DNA from: Thermoplasma acidophilum DSM 1728 | GTDB lineage: Archaea > Thermoplasmatota > Thermoplasmata > Thermoplasmatales > Thermoplasmataceae | DNA: 64,000 nucleotides | Direction: 5' to 3' | NCBI RefSeq assembly: GCF_000195915.1 | Contig: NC_002578.1 | Coordinates: forward strand, 248,001-312,000 | Part shown: in pieces, positions 54,592-63,744 of the stretch | Layout: each line of letters starts with the position of its first letter | How positions within the stretch are numbered: position 1 is the first letter of the stretch | Made by a program: the position numbers and the translations under genes | The notes under the pieces: generated by a model | Databases searched by the model: none | Told to the model about the DNA's origin: nothing | Seen by the model: the letters and a program-made list of their open reading frames with translations, nothing else

Positions 54592-55660
54592 GCTCTCTGA
54601 TGAATGTGTTCAGCCCGTCGCTGATCATCCTCTCGGTGACCTTCATGGTTATTATATTCCCGATATCCGCGGGGACAGGCATGTTGATGTAACCCTCCGA
54701 CATCTTCTTATCGTTAGATATATACCTCAGTATGCTGTTGACGCCTATGTCCGATATGCGTACCCTTTCTATACCGTAGTTATCTGCAAGCTTCATTATC
54801 TCGTCGATGACTTCTGGCCTCGTGTTTCCGTATTTCTCGCCTATGTGCGCTTCCACCATGAGGCCGGTGGCCACAGCACGTCCGTGGCTTATCTGCCCCT
54901 TTGAAGCACCCTCTATGCCGTGGGCTATCGTATGGCCCAGGTTCAGTATAGATCGCACTCCATTTCTGTCATAGTAATCTCTGTTGACTATGTCTGCTTT
55001 GATCTTTATGCTCATCTTCACGATATCCGCTGAGTGATCGTGGAAGTTCGATAATGAGCATTCTGAAACCTTGCGGAACATGTCTCCGCCGGCTATTATG
55101 CTGTACTTTATGACCTCCCCCATGCCTTCCCTTATGAGATCCGGAGTGCTCTTCAGGAACTGCAGATCATCGATTATCAGGTATGGATTATAGAACGTCC
55201 CTATGACGTTCTTGACGTCGGAGAAATCCAGCCCGTTCTTGCCTCCAATGGAGCTGTCTACCTGTGCAAGCAGTGTGGTAGGAACGGCTATCATACGCAA
55301 ACCCCTCTTGTACGTTGCCGCAACGAAGCCTGCAAGATCACCCACTGTGCCGCCGCCAACGTATACAAGCAGAGAGTTCCTGCTGACCTTTTTTTCCACA
55401 AGTACCTTTATTATGCGCTGGTAATTCCTAAGGGTCTTTAGCGATTCACCGTCGTTAAGCGTGATCTTGATCGTGCTGCTTCCATAATTTTCAAGCGGGG
55501 GTATCTTGGAACCGAACATCTCCTCAACATTTCTGCTTATCATAAAGACGAGGCTGTCATAGTGGCCGACCTCCTCGCTGATATGGCCTGTGATATCTTC
55601 TCCTATAACCACGGATATATTCTCGCCATTCATCGGCAGGACGAATCTCTGAGCATCCAC
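54578..55660 (-). CDS. aroB: 3-dehydroquinate synthase
   Basis: A 360-residue classical dehydroquinate synthase that converts DAHP to 3-dehydroquinate with NAD and a divalent metal. [20 protein letters not shown] near 101-120 binds NAD, and [19 protein letters not shown] is the strongly conserved middle block. The metal ligands come from [22 protein letters not shown] and [10 protein letters not shown]. Many archaea lack this enzyme and use the ADH synthase route; here DAHP synthase and this gene show the bacterial-type route. It is first in the operon. Confidence 0.96.
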
Positions 55661-55827
55661 ACTTTGTTTATTGTTAAATAGATATAAACTTTATTGTATT
55701 ATTTATATATCAATATAATAAACCTCAATTGTCAGCTGATATCATTTGTTAATGCAGGTGGACGAAGTGCAGACGCAACCCGATAATGTTAATATCCCTG
55801 ATCTAAATACGGAAAGAACTGACTGCT
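55661..55827. promoter_or_regulatory. Divergent promoter region, aro operon / GH15 enzyme
   Basis: The left half is strongly A/T-rich (about 55670-55720, including TTATTTATATATC) and can carry promoters in both directions. The right half has a 32-codon frame, ATG 55752 to TAA 55850, that overlaps the GH15 start out of frame; it shows no recognisable protein character. No long palindrome is evident. Confidence 0.4.
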
Positions 55828-57669
55828 ATGGCCTTTCATGGTCTTGTTAAATATGATGATATAACAATTGACGGATATCCGAAGATACAGTATCACGGGT
55901 TCATTGGAAATAACAGAACCGCAATGCTCGTGGCGATGAATGGTTTTATAGACTGGGGATGCCTTCCAAACTTCAATTCTCCTGCTGTTTTCTCTTCCAT
56001 ACTGGATAAGAAGAAGGGGGGATATTTCGCCATATACCCGACGGACACGCACGATCTGTACGTTGATCAGTACTATAAGGAGCTGACTAACATACTAGTA
56101 ACAGAATTCATAAAGAATGGGAAGGTAATCCTGAGAACCACAGACTTCATGCCAGATTCCGAATACGGAAAGATAAGCTTCCCGGAGGTCCACAGGTTTG
56201 TTGAGACCTTCTCAGATCCTGTTCGTATAACTATCGATTTCAAACCAGCGTTCAATTACGCGACGGAGAGGCCCCTGATACAGAGGGTCCAGCATGGGTT
56301 CATTTTCAGCACAGAAAAGGAAAATATGGGGATATCAACAGAATTCCAGCTGAAGAAAAATGCAGATCACGTCTTTGCGGATGTGGATATGGAACCCAGG
56401 AGTTCGTCATGGGTTATCGCTCTCTACGGGATACATCATCTGTACAGGCCAACGGATTACAAGTCGTATTTGAGGCTGCAGGAGACCACTGACTACTGGA
56501 GAAAATGGGCCTCGAATTCTACATACTCCGGTATGTACCACAGCATGGTCATGAGGTCTGCGCTTGCCCTGAAGGTGCTCTTCTACGAACCAACCGGCAT
56601 GATGGTTGCAGCACCGACTGCAAGCCTTCCGGAGGCTATTGGCGGCGAAAGGAACTGGGATTACAGGTATACGTGGATAAGGGATACTGCCTATGTCATT
56701 GAAGCTCTGGCCACCATAGGATACAAGCGCGAGGCAGTATCGTTTCTTTACGATATGATGGACGTCATATCCAGGGAAAACAAGATAAGGACCATATATA
56801 GCATCGATAACTCCGATGATTTTGTAGAGAGGGAGCTTGACTTTGAAGGCTACAGGGGTTCCAGGCCCGTGCGCATAGGCAACAAGGCTGTTGACCAGCT
56901 GCAGATAGACCAGTACGGTTCCATCGTACGGGCAATACACGCCATGGAGAAGGCCGGAGGCGTGGTGAACTCATACCTCTGGGACTTCGTTGAAGAGATG
57001 ATGGCAAAGATCGAATACCTGTGGAAATATCCGGATTCCAGCATATGGGAATTCAGAACGGAGCCAAAGCAGTACGTCTATTCCAAGGTCATGTCCTGGG
57101 CAGCGTTTGACAGCGCGATCACCATGGCGAGAGACCTCGGGCTTACCGCGCCGATAAAGAAGTGGAAGGGTATACAGGATGAGATCTGGAACGATGTTAT
57201 GACGAAGGGATTCGATCCACAAACAAACAGCTTCGTGCAGTATTACGGATCGAAGAACGTGGATGCATCGCTTCTCCGTTTGCCCATACTTGGCTTCATA
57301 CCGGCAAACGATGAGAGGTTCATTGGAACGATGAAGCGTATAGAGGACGAACTCATGGTTGACGGATACCTGTTCAGGAGATACAGGGAGGACGATGGCC
57401 TGAAGGGAGACGAGGGTTCATTCCTCATGCTCACATTCTGGTACATTGAAGATCTCATACTCATGAAGAGGCTAAAAGCTGCAAGGGCCGCTCTCGAATC
57501 CATCATTGAGAAGGCAAACCATCTTGGTCTCTATTCAGAGGAAATAGACGAAAAAACAGGCGATTTCCTGGGAAACTTTCCGCAGGCGCTGTCGCATTTA
57601 GGTATAATCCGAGTGGCGCCTAAGCTTGAGGAGGCCTTTCTAAAGAGAGTTTCAAAGATAAATGAGTGA
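55828..57669 (+). CDS. Glycoside hydrolase family 15 (glucoamylase or trehalase)
   Basis: A 613-residue GH15 enzyme without a signal peptide, so probably cytoplasmic. The N-terminal beta-sandwich domain (to about 230) is followed by an (alpha/alpha)6 barrel with GGERNWDYRYTWIRDTAY (272-289). Glu408 in SSIWEFRTEPKQY is the likely catalytic acid, and Glu571 in GLYSEEIDEKTGDFLGNFPQ is the likely base. As I recall, a GH15 enzyme of Thermoplasma has been reported to act as an acid trehalase, others as glucoamylase; the sequence alone does not decide. The next gene ends 2 bp after its stop on the opposite strand. Confidence 0.9.
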   Translation: MAFHGLVKYDDITIDGYPKIQYHGFIGNNRTAMLVAMNGFIDWGCLPNFNSPAVFSSILDKKKGGYFAIYPTDTHDLYVDQYYKELTNILVTEFIKNGKVILRTTDFMPDSEYGKISFPEVHRFVETFSDPVRITIDFKPAFNYATERPLIQRVQHGFIFSTEKENMGISTEFQLKKNADHVFADVDMEPRSSSWVIALYGIHHLYRPTDYKSYLRLQETTDYWRKWASNSTYSGMYHSMVMRSALALKVLFYEPTGMMVAAPTASLPEAIGGERNWDYRYTWIRDTAYVIEALATIGYKREAVSFLYDMMDVISRENKIRTIYSIDNSDDFVERELDFEGYRGSRPVRIGNKAVDQLQIDQYGSIVRAIHAMEKAGGVVNSYLWDFVEEMMAKIEYLWKYPDSSIWEFRTEPKQYVYSKVMSWAAFDSAITMARDLGLTAPIKKWKGIQDEIWNDVMTKGFDPQTNSFVQYYGSKNVDASLLRLPILGFIPANDERFIGTMKRIEDELMVDGYLFRRYREDDGLKGDEGSFLMLTFWYIEDLILMKRLKAARAALESIIEKANHLGLYSEEIDEKTGDFLGNFPQALSHLGIIRVAPKLEEAFLKRVSKINE

Positions 57670-57671
57670 TT

Positions 57672-58688
57672 TCAGGATTCTACACCTGAGGTCAGCTGAT
57701 CTATCCTCTTCATATCGTCATCGTTCAGCCTGACATCCAGGGCGGCAAGGTTCTCGTCAAGATACTTTTCCTTCGTCACTCCCAGCAGCGGTATCATAGG
57801 TATTTTTTCTATTTCCGATCTTTTGATTATCCAGGCTATGGCAAGCTGGCTCCCAGTTATGCCCTTCTCCTTGGCAAGTTCCATCAGTTCCTTTATAATG
57901 CCCTCGTTTTTCCTGCTGAAGGATATCAGATCCGGATAGTACGATGACCTGGATCCTGGCTCAGGCGGTCTGAGATACTTGCCAGAGAGCACGCCCTGTG
58001 CCAAAGGTATGTATGCAAGCAGGCCAAGTCCATACTTTCTGGCCACGTTCAACTTGTCCTTCTCTATGCCGCGCTGCATTATGTTGTACGGCTCCTGCAT
58101 GGTCACAAAGGGATGCAGGCCATACCTTTCAGAGATGTTCATGAAATCCTCTATATCAGTGGCAGAGTGGTTGCTCTCTCCGACGTACCTCACAAGATCC
58201 ATATCGACCAGATGGCTCAGCGTGCGCATGGTCTCAAGGTGTGGCGTATTTTGATCCGGCCAGTGTATCTGGTAAAGATCCACATAGTCCACATCAAGCC
58301 TGTTAAGACTCTCCCTTATCTGCCACATTATGTGCTTTCTGGAAAGACCCTCACCATTTGGAAAAGTGGATACCGGGCCCCTGACCTTTGTTGCGATTAC
58401 CAGAGATTCCCTGTCGTATCCCTTGAGCGATCTACCGAGTATTTTCTCTGAGTTGCCTATGTGATCTATGTGATCCTCATTCTTCTCCACGCGGCCGTGG
58501 TATATGTTCGCTGTATCAAAGAAATTGATGCCTGCGTCATAGGCCTTCCTCACAATTTTGTAGAATTCAGCTTCGTCTACCATCTCCACTCCATCCATAT
58601 GATATTTTCCCGATCCAGGGAGATGCCACGTGCCTATGGCAACCTGAGAGACTATCGTCCCTGAATTTCCAAGCCTTACATATTTCAT
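57672..58688 (-). CDS. Aldo/keto reductase
   Basis: A 338-residue TIM-barrel oxidoreductase using NADPH. The catalytic tetrad can be placed: Asp in INFFDTANIYHGR with its Tyr, Lys in LVIATKVRG, and His in LYQIHWPDQNTP. RYVGESNHSA and PLAQGVLSGKYL are further family blocks. The type resembles YghZ/YajO-like reductases of small aldehydes or ketones. The gene converges on GH15 with only 2 bp between stops, and its partner substrate is unknown. Confidence 0.92.
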   Translation of the reverse strand: MKYVRLGNSGTIVSQVAIGTWHLPGSGKYHMDGVEMVDEAEFYKIVRKAYDAGINFFDTANIYHGRVEKNEDHIDHIGNSEKILGRSLKGYDRESLVIATKVRGPVSTFPNGEGLSRKHIMWQIRESLNRLDVDYVDLYQIHWPDQNTPHLETMRTLSHLVDMDLVRYVGESNHSATDIEDFMNISERYGLHPFVTMQEPYNIMQRGIEKDKLNVARKYGLGLLAYIPLAQGVLSGKYLRPPEPGSRSSYYPDLISFSRKNEGIIKELMELAKEKGITGSQLAIAWIIKRSEIEKIPMIPLLGVTKEKYLDENLAALDVRLNDDDMKRIDQLTSGVES

Positions 58689-58915
58689 GAGATGCTATTT
58701 CTCTATCTATGAAATACTTTGCCACACCATCGGTCAATGTGGGCCGCTCCTCAGCTTAAGCACTGAATCTCCGGCTTCATAAGCCAGCATCTGTAGGTAC
58801 GCATATTCTATGCCAGATCTGGCTATGTTTATATATTCTTAAAAAGTATAATTTCCTGCAGGAAGATAATATATTAAAATATTAAGAAATTAGTTATATT
58901 GTAAAATTGAAAGCA

Positions 58916-60592
58916 TCATGCTCTGGCAAATTGAGCCAGCGAAGTTATCTCGTCTGTGCTCTCTATTCCATACCTCTTAACCTTATCTATGTCTACGCCG
59001 GCCTTCTGTGCTTTCTTCTCGATGAAATCCATCATAAGCCTTCCACCAAATGATATCAGGCCACCCGTTGCGAGTTTCAGGAAGGCGTTTCCGTGAGCAT
59101 CCCTGAAGCCATCCCTCGCAGCCATCTTCGCCAAATGCCTGTATGAAGCATAGTATACAGCCAGGCCGTTGACATCAAGCATGCTGGTGTTGAGCTTCTT
59201 GGATTTTATTCTGCCAAGCGGTACGTTCACAAGCGGAGTTACCGTGAATTCGAATGGGCGGCCATCTACATAGGAATTGCTCAGTTTGTTTATCAGCGCT
59301 ATCGTCTCCCAGAGATCCTCCGGAGTCTCACCCTCCTGGCCAACCTGTATTGTGAAAGCTGATCTCCAGTAGTTCCTGGTTTCAACAAACACTCCCTGCC
59401 ATACGATGTCCTGCCATGATCCATCGACGCCTATCCTGAGCGGCAGAGTCTTGTTCGGCATATGCTTCTTCGCCAGCTCTTCGCTTCCCGTCTCAAGACC
59501 GGTCTGTATCCCGATCCAGTTTCTCGGGCCGGCCTTCAGAATCTTAGACAGCTTCTCCATCATCTCCGGGTATCCAGCAGGTATGGATATTCTGCCGTGC
59601 GTCGGGTTTGAGGTCTTCACTCCGGGAACGCTCATGACTGTAGAGAATAATTCGCTTAGAGCTTCCTCATTTGGCTCGAAGAAATGGCCGTGCTTGTAGC
59701 CGAATATCTCATCTGAATGCAACCACGCGTTGTCAACACCGCCAGCTACGTTTATCTTTATCTCGTCAACGATCATGTTCAGTGGCATGTATCTGAGCGG
59801 TCTTAACGTCACTTCACAGAAATCGCAGCCAACGCCGCAGCCACGCATAACCTCCACCATGCCCTTCATCGATGGATTTATGATCTCAGGGATATCCTCA
59901 AGCCGCGGATATGCTGACTGCGTTATGCCTCTCGCAAGGAATTTTTCATCCTTCTTAAGGACTTTGTGGAAGTTTTCGTCATAGCTCATGTATCCATTGA
60001 AAAACATCTGCTTGTCTATGTTGTCCTCTGCAACCTGCCTGAAAAGTTCAGCGACGACATCGTCCGTTTCGCCCTGTACATAGTAATCAACTTTGTATTT
60101 GTCAATTTCGTCTCTCAGTATTGTGAATTCCCACACTCCAGGGCCGCCAACTATCAGCTTCGCCTTCTTGCCCTCCCTGGCCTTGTTGACCTTTTCCATC
60201 AGGCTGTCCCATTCCCGTCTGACCCAGGCGTCGAGGTCTCCACCAAACAATGCATAATAGGACATAGTTGTTGGGCCCAGGCCTAAGGGATCCATTGTGG
60301 AAACACCTATGACCTCGGTCTTATCATCAACATACTGGCCCAAATAATCCTCGTCAACGACAACCACGCTGTCTCTGCCAAAAGCTCTGACGAGAGACGC
60401 CTCTATCTTTCTTATTGCATATGGAGCGTATTTGACGATTCCGTTGACATTGGGAGGTTCTGGGCCCTTGAGAAAACGATATATTGGGCCAGGAATGGCC
60501 TTCCCTGGAGCACACGGAAGAAAGTCCAGCAATGGGAAATGTCTATATTCATAACTGAGAGTTGTGTCGGATACGAGCACGAATCTGGTCAT
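58916..60592 (-). CDS. B12-binding-type radical SAM enzyme, possible tetraether-lipid modifying enzyme
   Basis: A 558-residue protein with an N-terminal cobalamin-binding-like region (VIGVSTMDPLGLGPTTMSYY, then LIVGGPGVWEF). The radical SAM core carries GCGVGCDFC (Cys252, 256, 259) and then TGLETGSEEL. Few other cysteines occur, so no auxiliary cluster is evident. Archaeal enzymes of this build include the GDGT ring synthases (Grs) and related lipid-modifying enzymes, and Thermoplasma makes cyclopentane-bearing tetraether lipids. The opening LVSDTTLSYEYRHFPLLDFL is distinctive. The lipid role is inference; another radical SAM methyltransferase-like function is possible. Confidence 0.78.
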   Translation of the reverse strand: MTRFVLVSDTTLSYEYRHFPLLDFLPCAPGKAIPGPIYRFLKGPEPPNVNGIVKYAPYAIRKIEASLVRAFGRDSVVVVDEDYLGQYVDDKTEVIGVSTMDPLGLGPTTMSYYALFGGDLDAWVRREWDSLMEKVNKAREGKKAKLIVGGPGVWEFTILRDEIDKYKVDYYVQGETDDVVAELFRQVAEDNIDKQMFFNGYMSYDENFHKVLKKDEKFLARGITQSAYPRLEDIPEIINPSMKGMVEVMRGCGVGCDFCEVTLRPLRYMPLNMIVDEIKINVAGGVDNAWLHSDEIFGYKHGHFFEPNEEALSELFSTVMSVPGVKTSNPTHGRISIPAGYPEMMEKLSKILKAGPRNWIGIQTGLETGSEELAKKHMPNKTLPLRIGVDGSWQDIVWQGVFVETRNYWRSAFTIQVGQEGETPEDLWETIALINKLSNSYVDGRPFEFTVTPLVNVPLGRIKSKKLNTSMLDVNGLAVYYASYRHLAKMAARDGFRDAHGNAFLKLATGGLISFGGRLMMDFIEKKAQKAGVDIDKVKRYGIESTDEITSLAQFARA

Positions 60593-60749
60593 TTTATCCT
60601 AATATGTAGACTCTCTTTATTCATAAACTTTTCCTCCAAAAAGTGATAAAAACATATTTGTCTGACACATTCGTTCGATCTCTATTGGGATAGCCATGTG
60701 ATCATTTTTAATTGAAAAATATTATATTTAATCAGAACATAGCTTGTTT

Positions 60750-61280
60750 ATGAGAGTAGAAAAGATAATGAATTCAAACTTCAAGACGGTGAACTGGAAT
60801 ACAACGGTATTCGACGCGGTCAAGATAATGAATGAAAACCATCTTTACGGTCTTGTGGTCAAAGATGATAACGGTAACGATGTGGGCCTTTTAAGCGAAC
60901 GCAGCATAATAAAGCGCTTCATTCCAAGGAATAAGAAACCTGATGAGGTACCGATAAGGCTCGTCATGAGAAAGCCGATACCAAAGGTAAAAAGCGATTA
61001 CGATGTGAAGGACGTGGCCGCTTATTTAAGTGAAAACGGCCTTGAGAGATGTGCAGTGGTCGATGATTCCGGCCGTGTTGTTGGCATAGTTACGCTAACA
61101 GATCTGTCCAGGTATCTTTCTAGGGCGTCCATAACGGACATACTGCTGTCGCACAGGACAAAGGATTACCAGCATCTCTGCCCAAAATGCGGTGTGGGCG
61201 TACTCGAACCTGTTTACAATGAAAAAGGAGAAATAAAGGTATTCAGATGCTCAAACCCTGCATGCGACTACGAGGAGTAA
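60750..61280 (+). CDS. Two-CBS-domain protein with C-terminal zinc ribbon
   Basis: A 176-residue protein. Two CBS domains (about 4-65 and 70-130, with SERSIIKRF and TLTDLSRYL ends) form a Bateman module, which in other proteins senses adenine nucleotides. A rubredoxin-like/zinc ribbon with Cys144, Cys147, Cys167 and Cys172 follows. I recall a T. acidophilum protein of this design whose structure was solved (Ta0289), and this sequence fits it. Its cellular role is unknown; a redox- or metal-linked sensor is possible. ATG 60750 is preferred over TTG 60744. Confidence 0.92.
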   Translation: MRVEKIMNSNFKTVNWNTTVFDAVKIMNENHLYGLVVKDDNGNDVGLLSERSIIKRFIPRNKKPDEVPIRLVMRKPIPKVKSDYDVKDVAAYLSENGLERCAVVDDSGRVVGIVTLTDLSRYLSRASITDILLSHRTKDYQHLCPKCGVGVLEPVYNEKGEIKVFRCSNPACDYEE

Positions 61281-61436
61281 ATAATTTTTTATTCAGGTGC
61301 TCTGAATTCAGCCGTTTCGGAATATTTTCCATTTTTTCAATCATCATCGATGGCCTGTCCATTTGTGATATTCGTTTTGGACACCAACAATATTTAAAAG
61401 TAAAAAATTATATTGGCTAAAGGTCTATACATAAAT

Positions 61437-61763
61437 ATGAGTTCAAAGGATCTTATAAAGCAGATAATAGAAAAGATACCTGAAAAGGATATGGCCGATC
61501 TGGCCAAATCCAGCAAGACTGTTAACATAGAGCTTACGGATTCGGATCCGTTCCGGATAGCAATCGGCGAGGGAAAGATCAGCATCGCAGATGGAAAGGC
61601 TGAAAAGGCTGATGCGACAGTAAAATGCTCGGATCAAGTTCTTGGCGATATCATTACGGGTAAACTCAACGCGTTTTCTGCCTTCATGAGTGGCAAGGTT
61701 ACGGTTTCAGGCGATCTTTTCTTTGTTCAGAAGATGATAACTGTTCTCGGAAAGGGGAAATGA
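61437..61763 (+). CDS. SCP2 sterol-carrier-like domain protein
   Basis: A 108-residue single-domain protein of the SCP2 family. LIKQIIEKIPEKDMADLAKS precedes a strand-rich core with ATVKCSDQVLGDIITGKLNA, then FMSGKVTVSGDLFFVQKMI, the conserved end of the fold. Such domains bind fatty acyl chains or other lipids in a hydrophobic tunnel. It lies 4 bp before the acyl-CoA dehydrogenase/hydratase gene, so it may deliver acyl-CoA or isoprenoid-CoA substrates to it. ATG 61437 is chosen (the frame opens with TTG 61413); a TATA-like tract at about 61402-61414 lies about 27 bp upstream. Confidence 0.85.
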   Translation: MSSKDLIKQIIEKIPEKDMADLAKSSKTVNIELTDSDPFRIAIGEGKISIADGKAEKADATVKCSDQVLGDIITGKLNAFSAFMSGKVTVSGDLFFVQKMITVLGKGK

Positions 61764-61767
61764 GATC

Positions 61768-63744
61768 ATGGAGATCAACAAGGTAACTGTCATAGGATCC
61801 GGAATAATGGGGCATGGGATAGCAGAAGTCATAGCTCTTGCTGGCATTGACGTCAACATCGAAGATATTTCAAACGAGGTTCTGGACAAGGCGAAGGCTT
61901 CCATAAATTCCAGTCTGGACAGGTTAGTCAGTTCTGGGAAATTGAAAAATAAGGATGAAGTTTTATCGCGTATTCACTATTTCACGGATATACCTTCATC
62001 TGTGAAAGATGCGGACCTGGTAATAGAGGCCGTTCCGGAAGTATTGGATATAAAGAAGAGTGTTTTCGACCAGCTGGACAAGAGCACAAAGGACAGCGCC
62101 ATACTTGCCACAAACACATCCAACATCAGGCTCACAGAGATCGCGGAGGGAATAAAGAAAAAGGGCAAGGTTGTCGGCATGCACTTCTTCAACCCACCGG
62201 TTGTGCTAAAGCTGGTTGAGGTCATAAGATCTCAGTACACTGAAGATGAAGTATTCGAAACGGTTTACGAATTCTCGAAGAGGATTGGAAAGACACCTAT
62301 AAAGGTCTACAAGGACACCCCGGGTTTTGTGGTTAACAGGATAAACGCTCCGGAATCACTGTACTTTTGCCTGGTGATAGATAATAATCTGGCGAAGCCG
62401 GAGGAGGTTGACAGATTCGCACGATCACAGGGACTGCCCATGGGACCGTACGAGCTTATGGACTACGTCGGCATAGATACCGTCTATCATTCTCTACAGT
62501 ACTACGCAAAGGAGCTATCTCCAGATTATTCTAAGTGCCAAGTGTACACGAAGCTCTTCAATGAGAAGAAGCTTGGGCTGAAGACCGGCGAAGGTTTCTA
62601 CAAATGGGTGAATGGTAAGGCGCAGATACCTGAGGCAAAGCCCACAAAGGCCGTGGAGCTTATGGACATCTTCGCTCTGGAGATAAACGAGGCGGTGAAG
62701 ATAATAGAGGACGGTGTTGCCTCGCCCGATGATATAGAGACGGGTGTAAAGCTCGGAATGAACAGACCATTCGGCCCGATAACTGTGGCAAAGGGCTTAA
62801 CCAATGCTGAGGTAAAGGCTAAGCTGGAGGCACTCTACCAGAAATTCAGCGTGGAGGTCTTCAAACCGGCGAAGTCCATAGCTGAGGGGAAGCTCAAGAC
62901 GGTTATATCGATGCAGGTAGCGCTCTCCAAGGCCGAAGAGAAGAAGGAGGCAGCATCAGCATACATTTCATCCAGCGATCCAGTAATAATGGAGACGAAG
63001 GGCAGGATCGCCATACTTCGTATAAATAATACGAAGAATAATCTGATAAATGCAGCGGTAATGGATGGTCTCGAGAAGGCCCTTACGGATCTTTGGAACA
63101 ACCGTGAGATATCTGTTATCGTATTGACTGGAAATGGCCCGGTCTTCTCAGCTGGAGCACAGCTGGACTCGTTCTTCAGCAGCACCTTTGACTTCATGGA
63201 GTTCTCCAGGCGTGGAGAGCGTGTTTTTAAACTGCTAAGTGAGATACCGAAGGTTACAATAGCCGAGTTGAAGGGCTACACACTCGGCGGAGGATTCGAG
63301 ATGGCACTCGCCTGTGATATAAGGGTTGCCACCGAGGATGTGCAGATAGGGTTCCCAGAGGTTACACTTGGCCTTGTTCCCGGATGGGGTGGCACACAGA
63401 GGCTCTCACGTACAGCTGGACAGTCCAGAGCTGCTTACTATATACTCACAGGTGAGAGGTTCACAGGCAAAGAGGCTTATGAGATGGGCATCGTCGCGAA
63501 GATATTCAGCAAGGACACAATCGACTCGGAGACGCTGAACCTGGCTCAGAACATAGCTGATAAGGTTGCACCAATATCTGCTGCACTGGCTAAGAGGCTT
63601 GTTCTCAGGAGCACGAACACATCCCTGGATGATGGGCTGGAGATGGAAGCCATATCGATGGGCCTGCTCTACGGTACAGAGGATCTCAAGGAGGGCATCT
63701 CGGCATTCCTGGGTAAGAGAAAACCAAATTATCAGGGTAAATGA
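61768..63744 (+). CDS. 3-hydroxyacyl-CoA dehydrogenase / enoyl-CoA hydratase fusion
   Basis: A 658-residue bifunctional enzyme in the archaeal order dehydrogenase first, hydratase second. Residues 1 to about 385 contain the NAD site VTVIGSGIMGHGIAE, the catalytic histidine region GMHFFNPPVVLKLVEV and VNRINAPE, typical of HADH. From about 410 the crotonase fold follows, with FSAGAQLDSFF (oxyanion hole), LKGYTLGGGFEMALACDIRV and PEVTLGLVPGWGGTQRL with the catalytic glutamate. It would hydrate and oxidise enoyl-CoA intermediates; thiolase and acyl-CoA dehydrogenase are not in the window. It follows SCP2 as an operon. Confidence 0.94.
   Translation: MEINKVTVIGSGIMGHGIAEVIALAGIDVNIEDISNEVLDKAKASINSSLDRLVSSGKLKNKDEVLSRIHYFTDIPSSVKDADLVIEAVPEVLDIKKSVFDQLDKSTKDSAILATNTSNIRLTEIAEGIKKKGKVVGMHFFNPPVVLKLVEVIRSQYTEDEVFETVYEFSKRIGKTPIKVYKDTPGFVVNRINAPESLYFCLVIDNNLAKPEEVDRFARSQGLPMGPYELMDYVGIDTVYHSLQYYAKELSPDYSKCQVYTKLFNEKKLGLKTGEGFYKWVNGKAQIPEAKPTKAVELMDIFALEINEAVKIIEDGVASPDDIETGVKLGMNRPFGPITVAKGLTNAEVKAKLEALYQKFSVEVFKPAKSIAEGKLKTVISMQVALSKAEEKKEAASAYISSSDPVIMETKGRIAILRINNTKNNLINAAVMDGLEKALTDLWNNREISVIVLTGNGPVFSAGAQLDSFFSSTFDFMEFSRRGERVFKLLSEIPKVTIAELKGYTLGGGFEMALACDIRVATEDVQIGFPEVTLGLVPGWGGTQRLSRTAGQSRAAYYILTGERFTGKEAYEMGIVAKIFSKDTIDSETLNLAQNIADKVAPISAALAKRLVLRSTNTSLDDGLEMEAISMGLLYGTEDLKEGISAFLGKRKPNYQGK

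Noticed and set aside
55752-55850. A 32-codon frame overlapping the GH15 start.
   Set aside because: Possible upstream reading frame but no ribosome site or conservation evidence is visible; mentioned only in the promoter entry.
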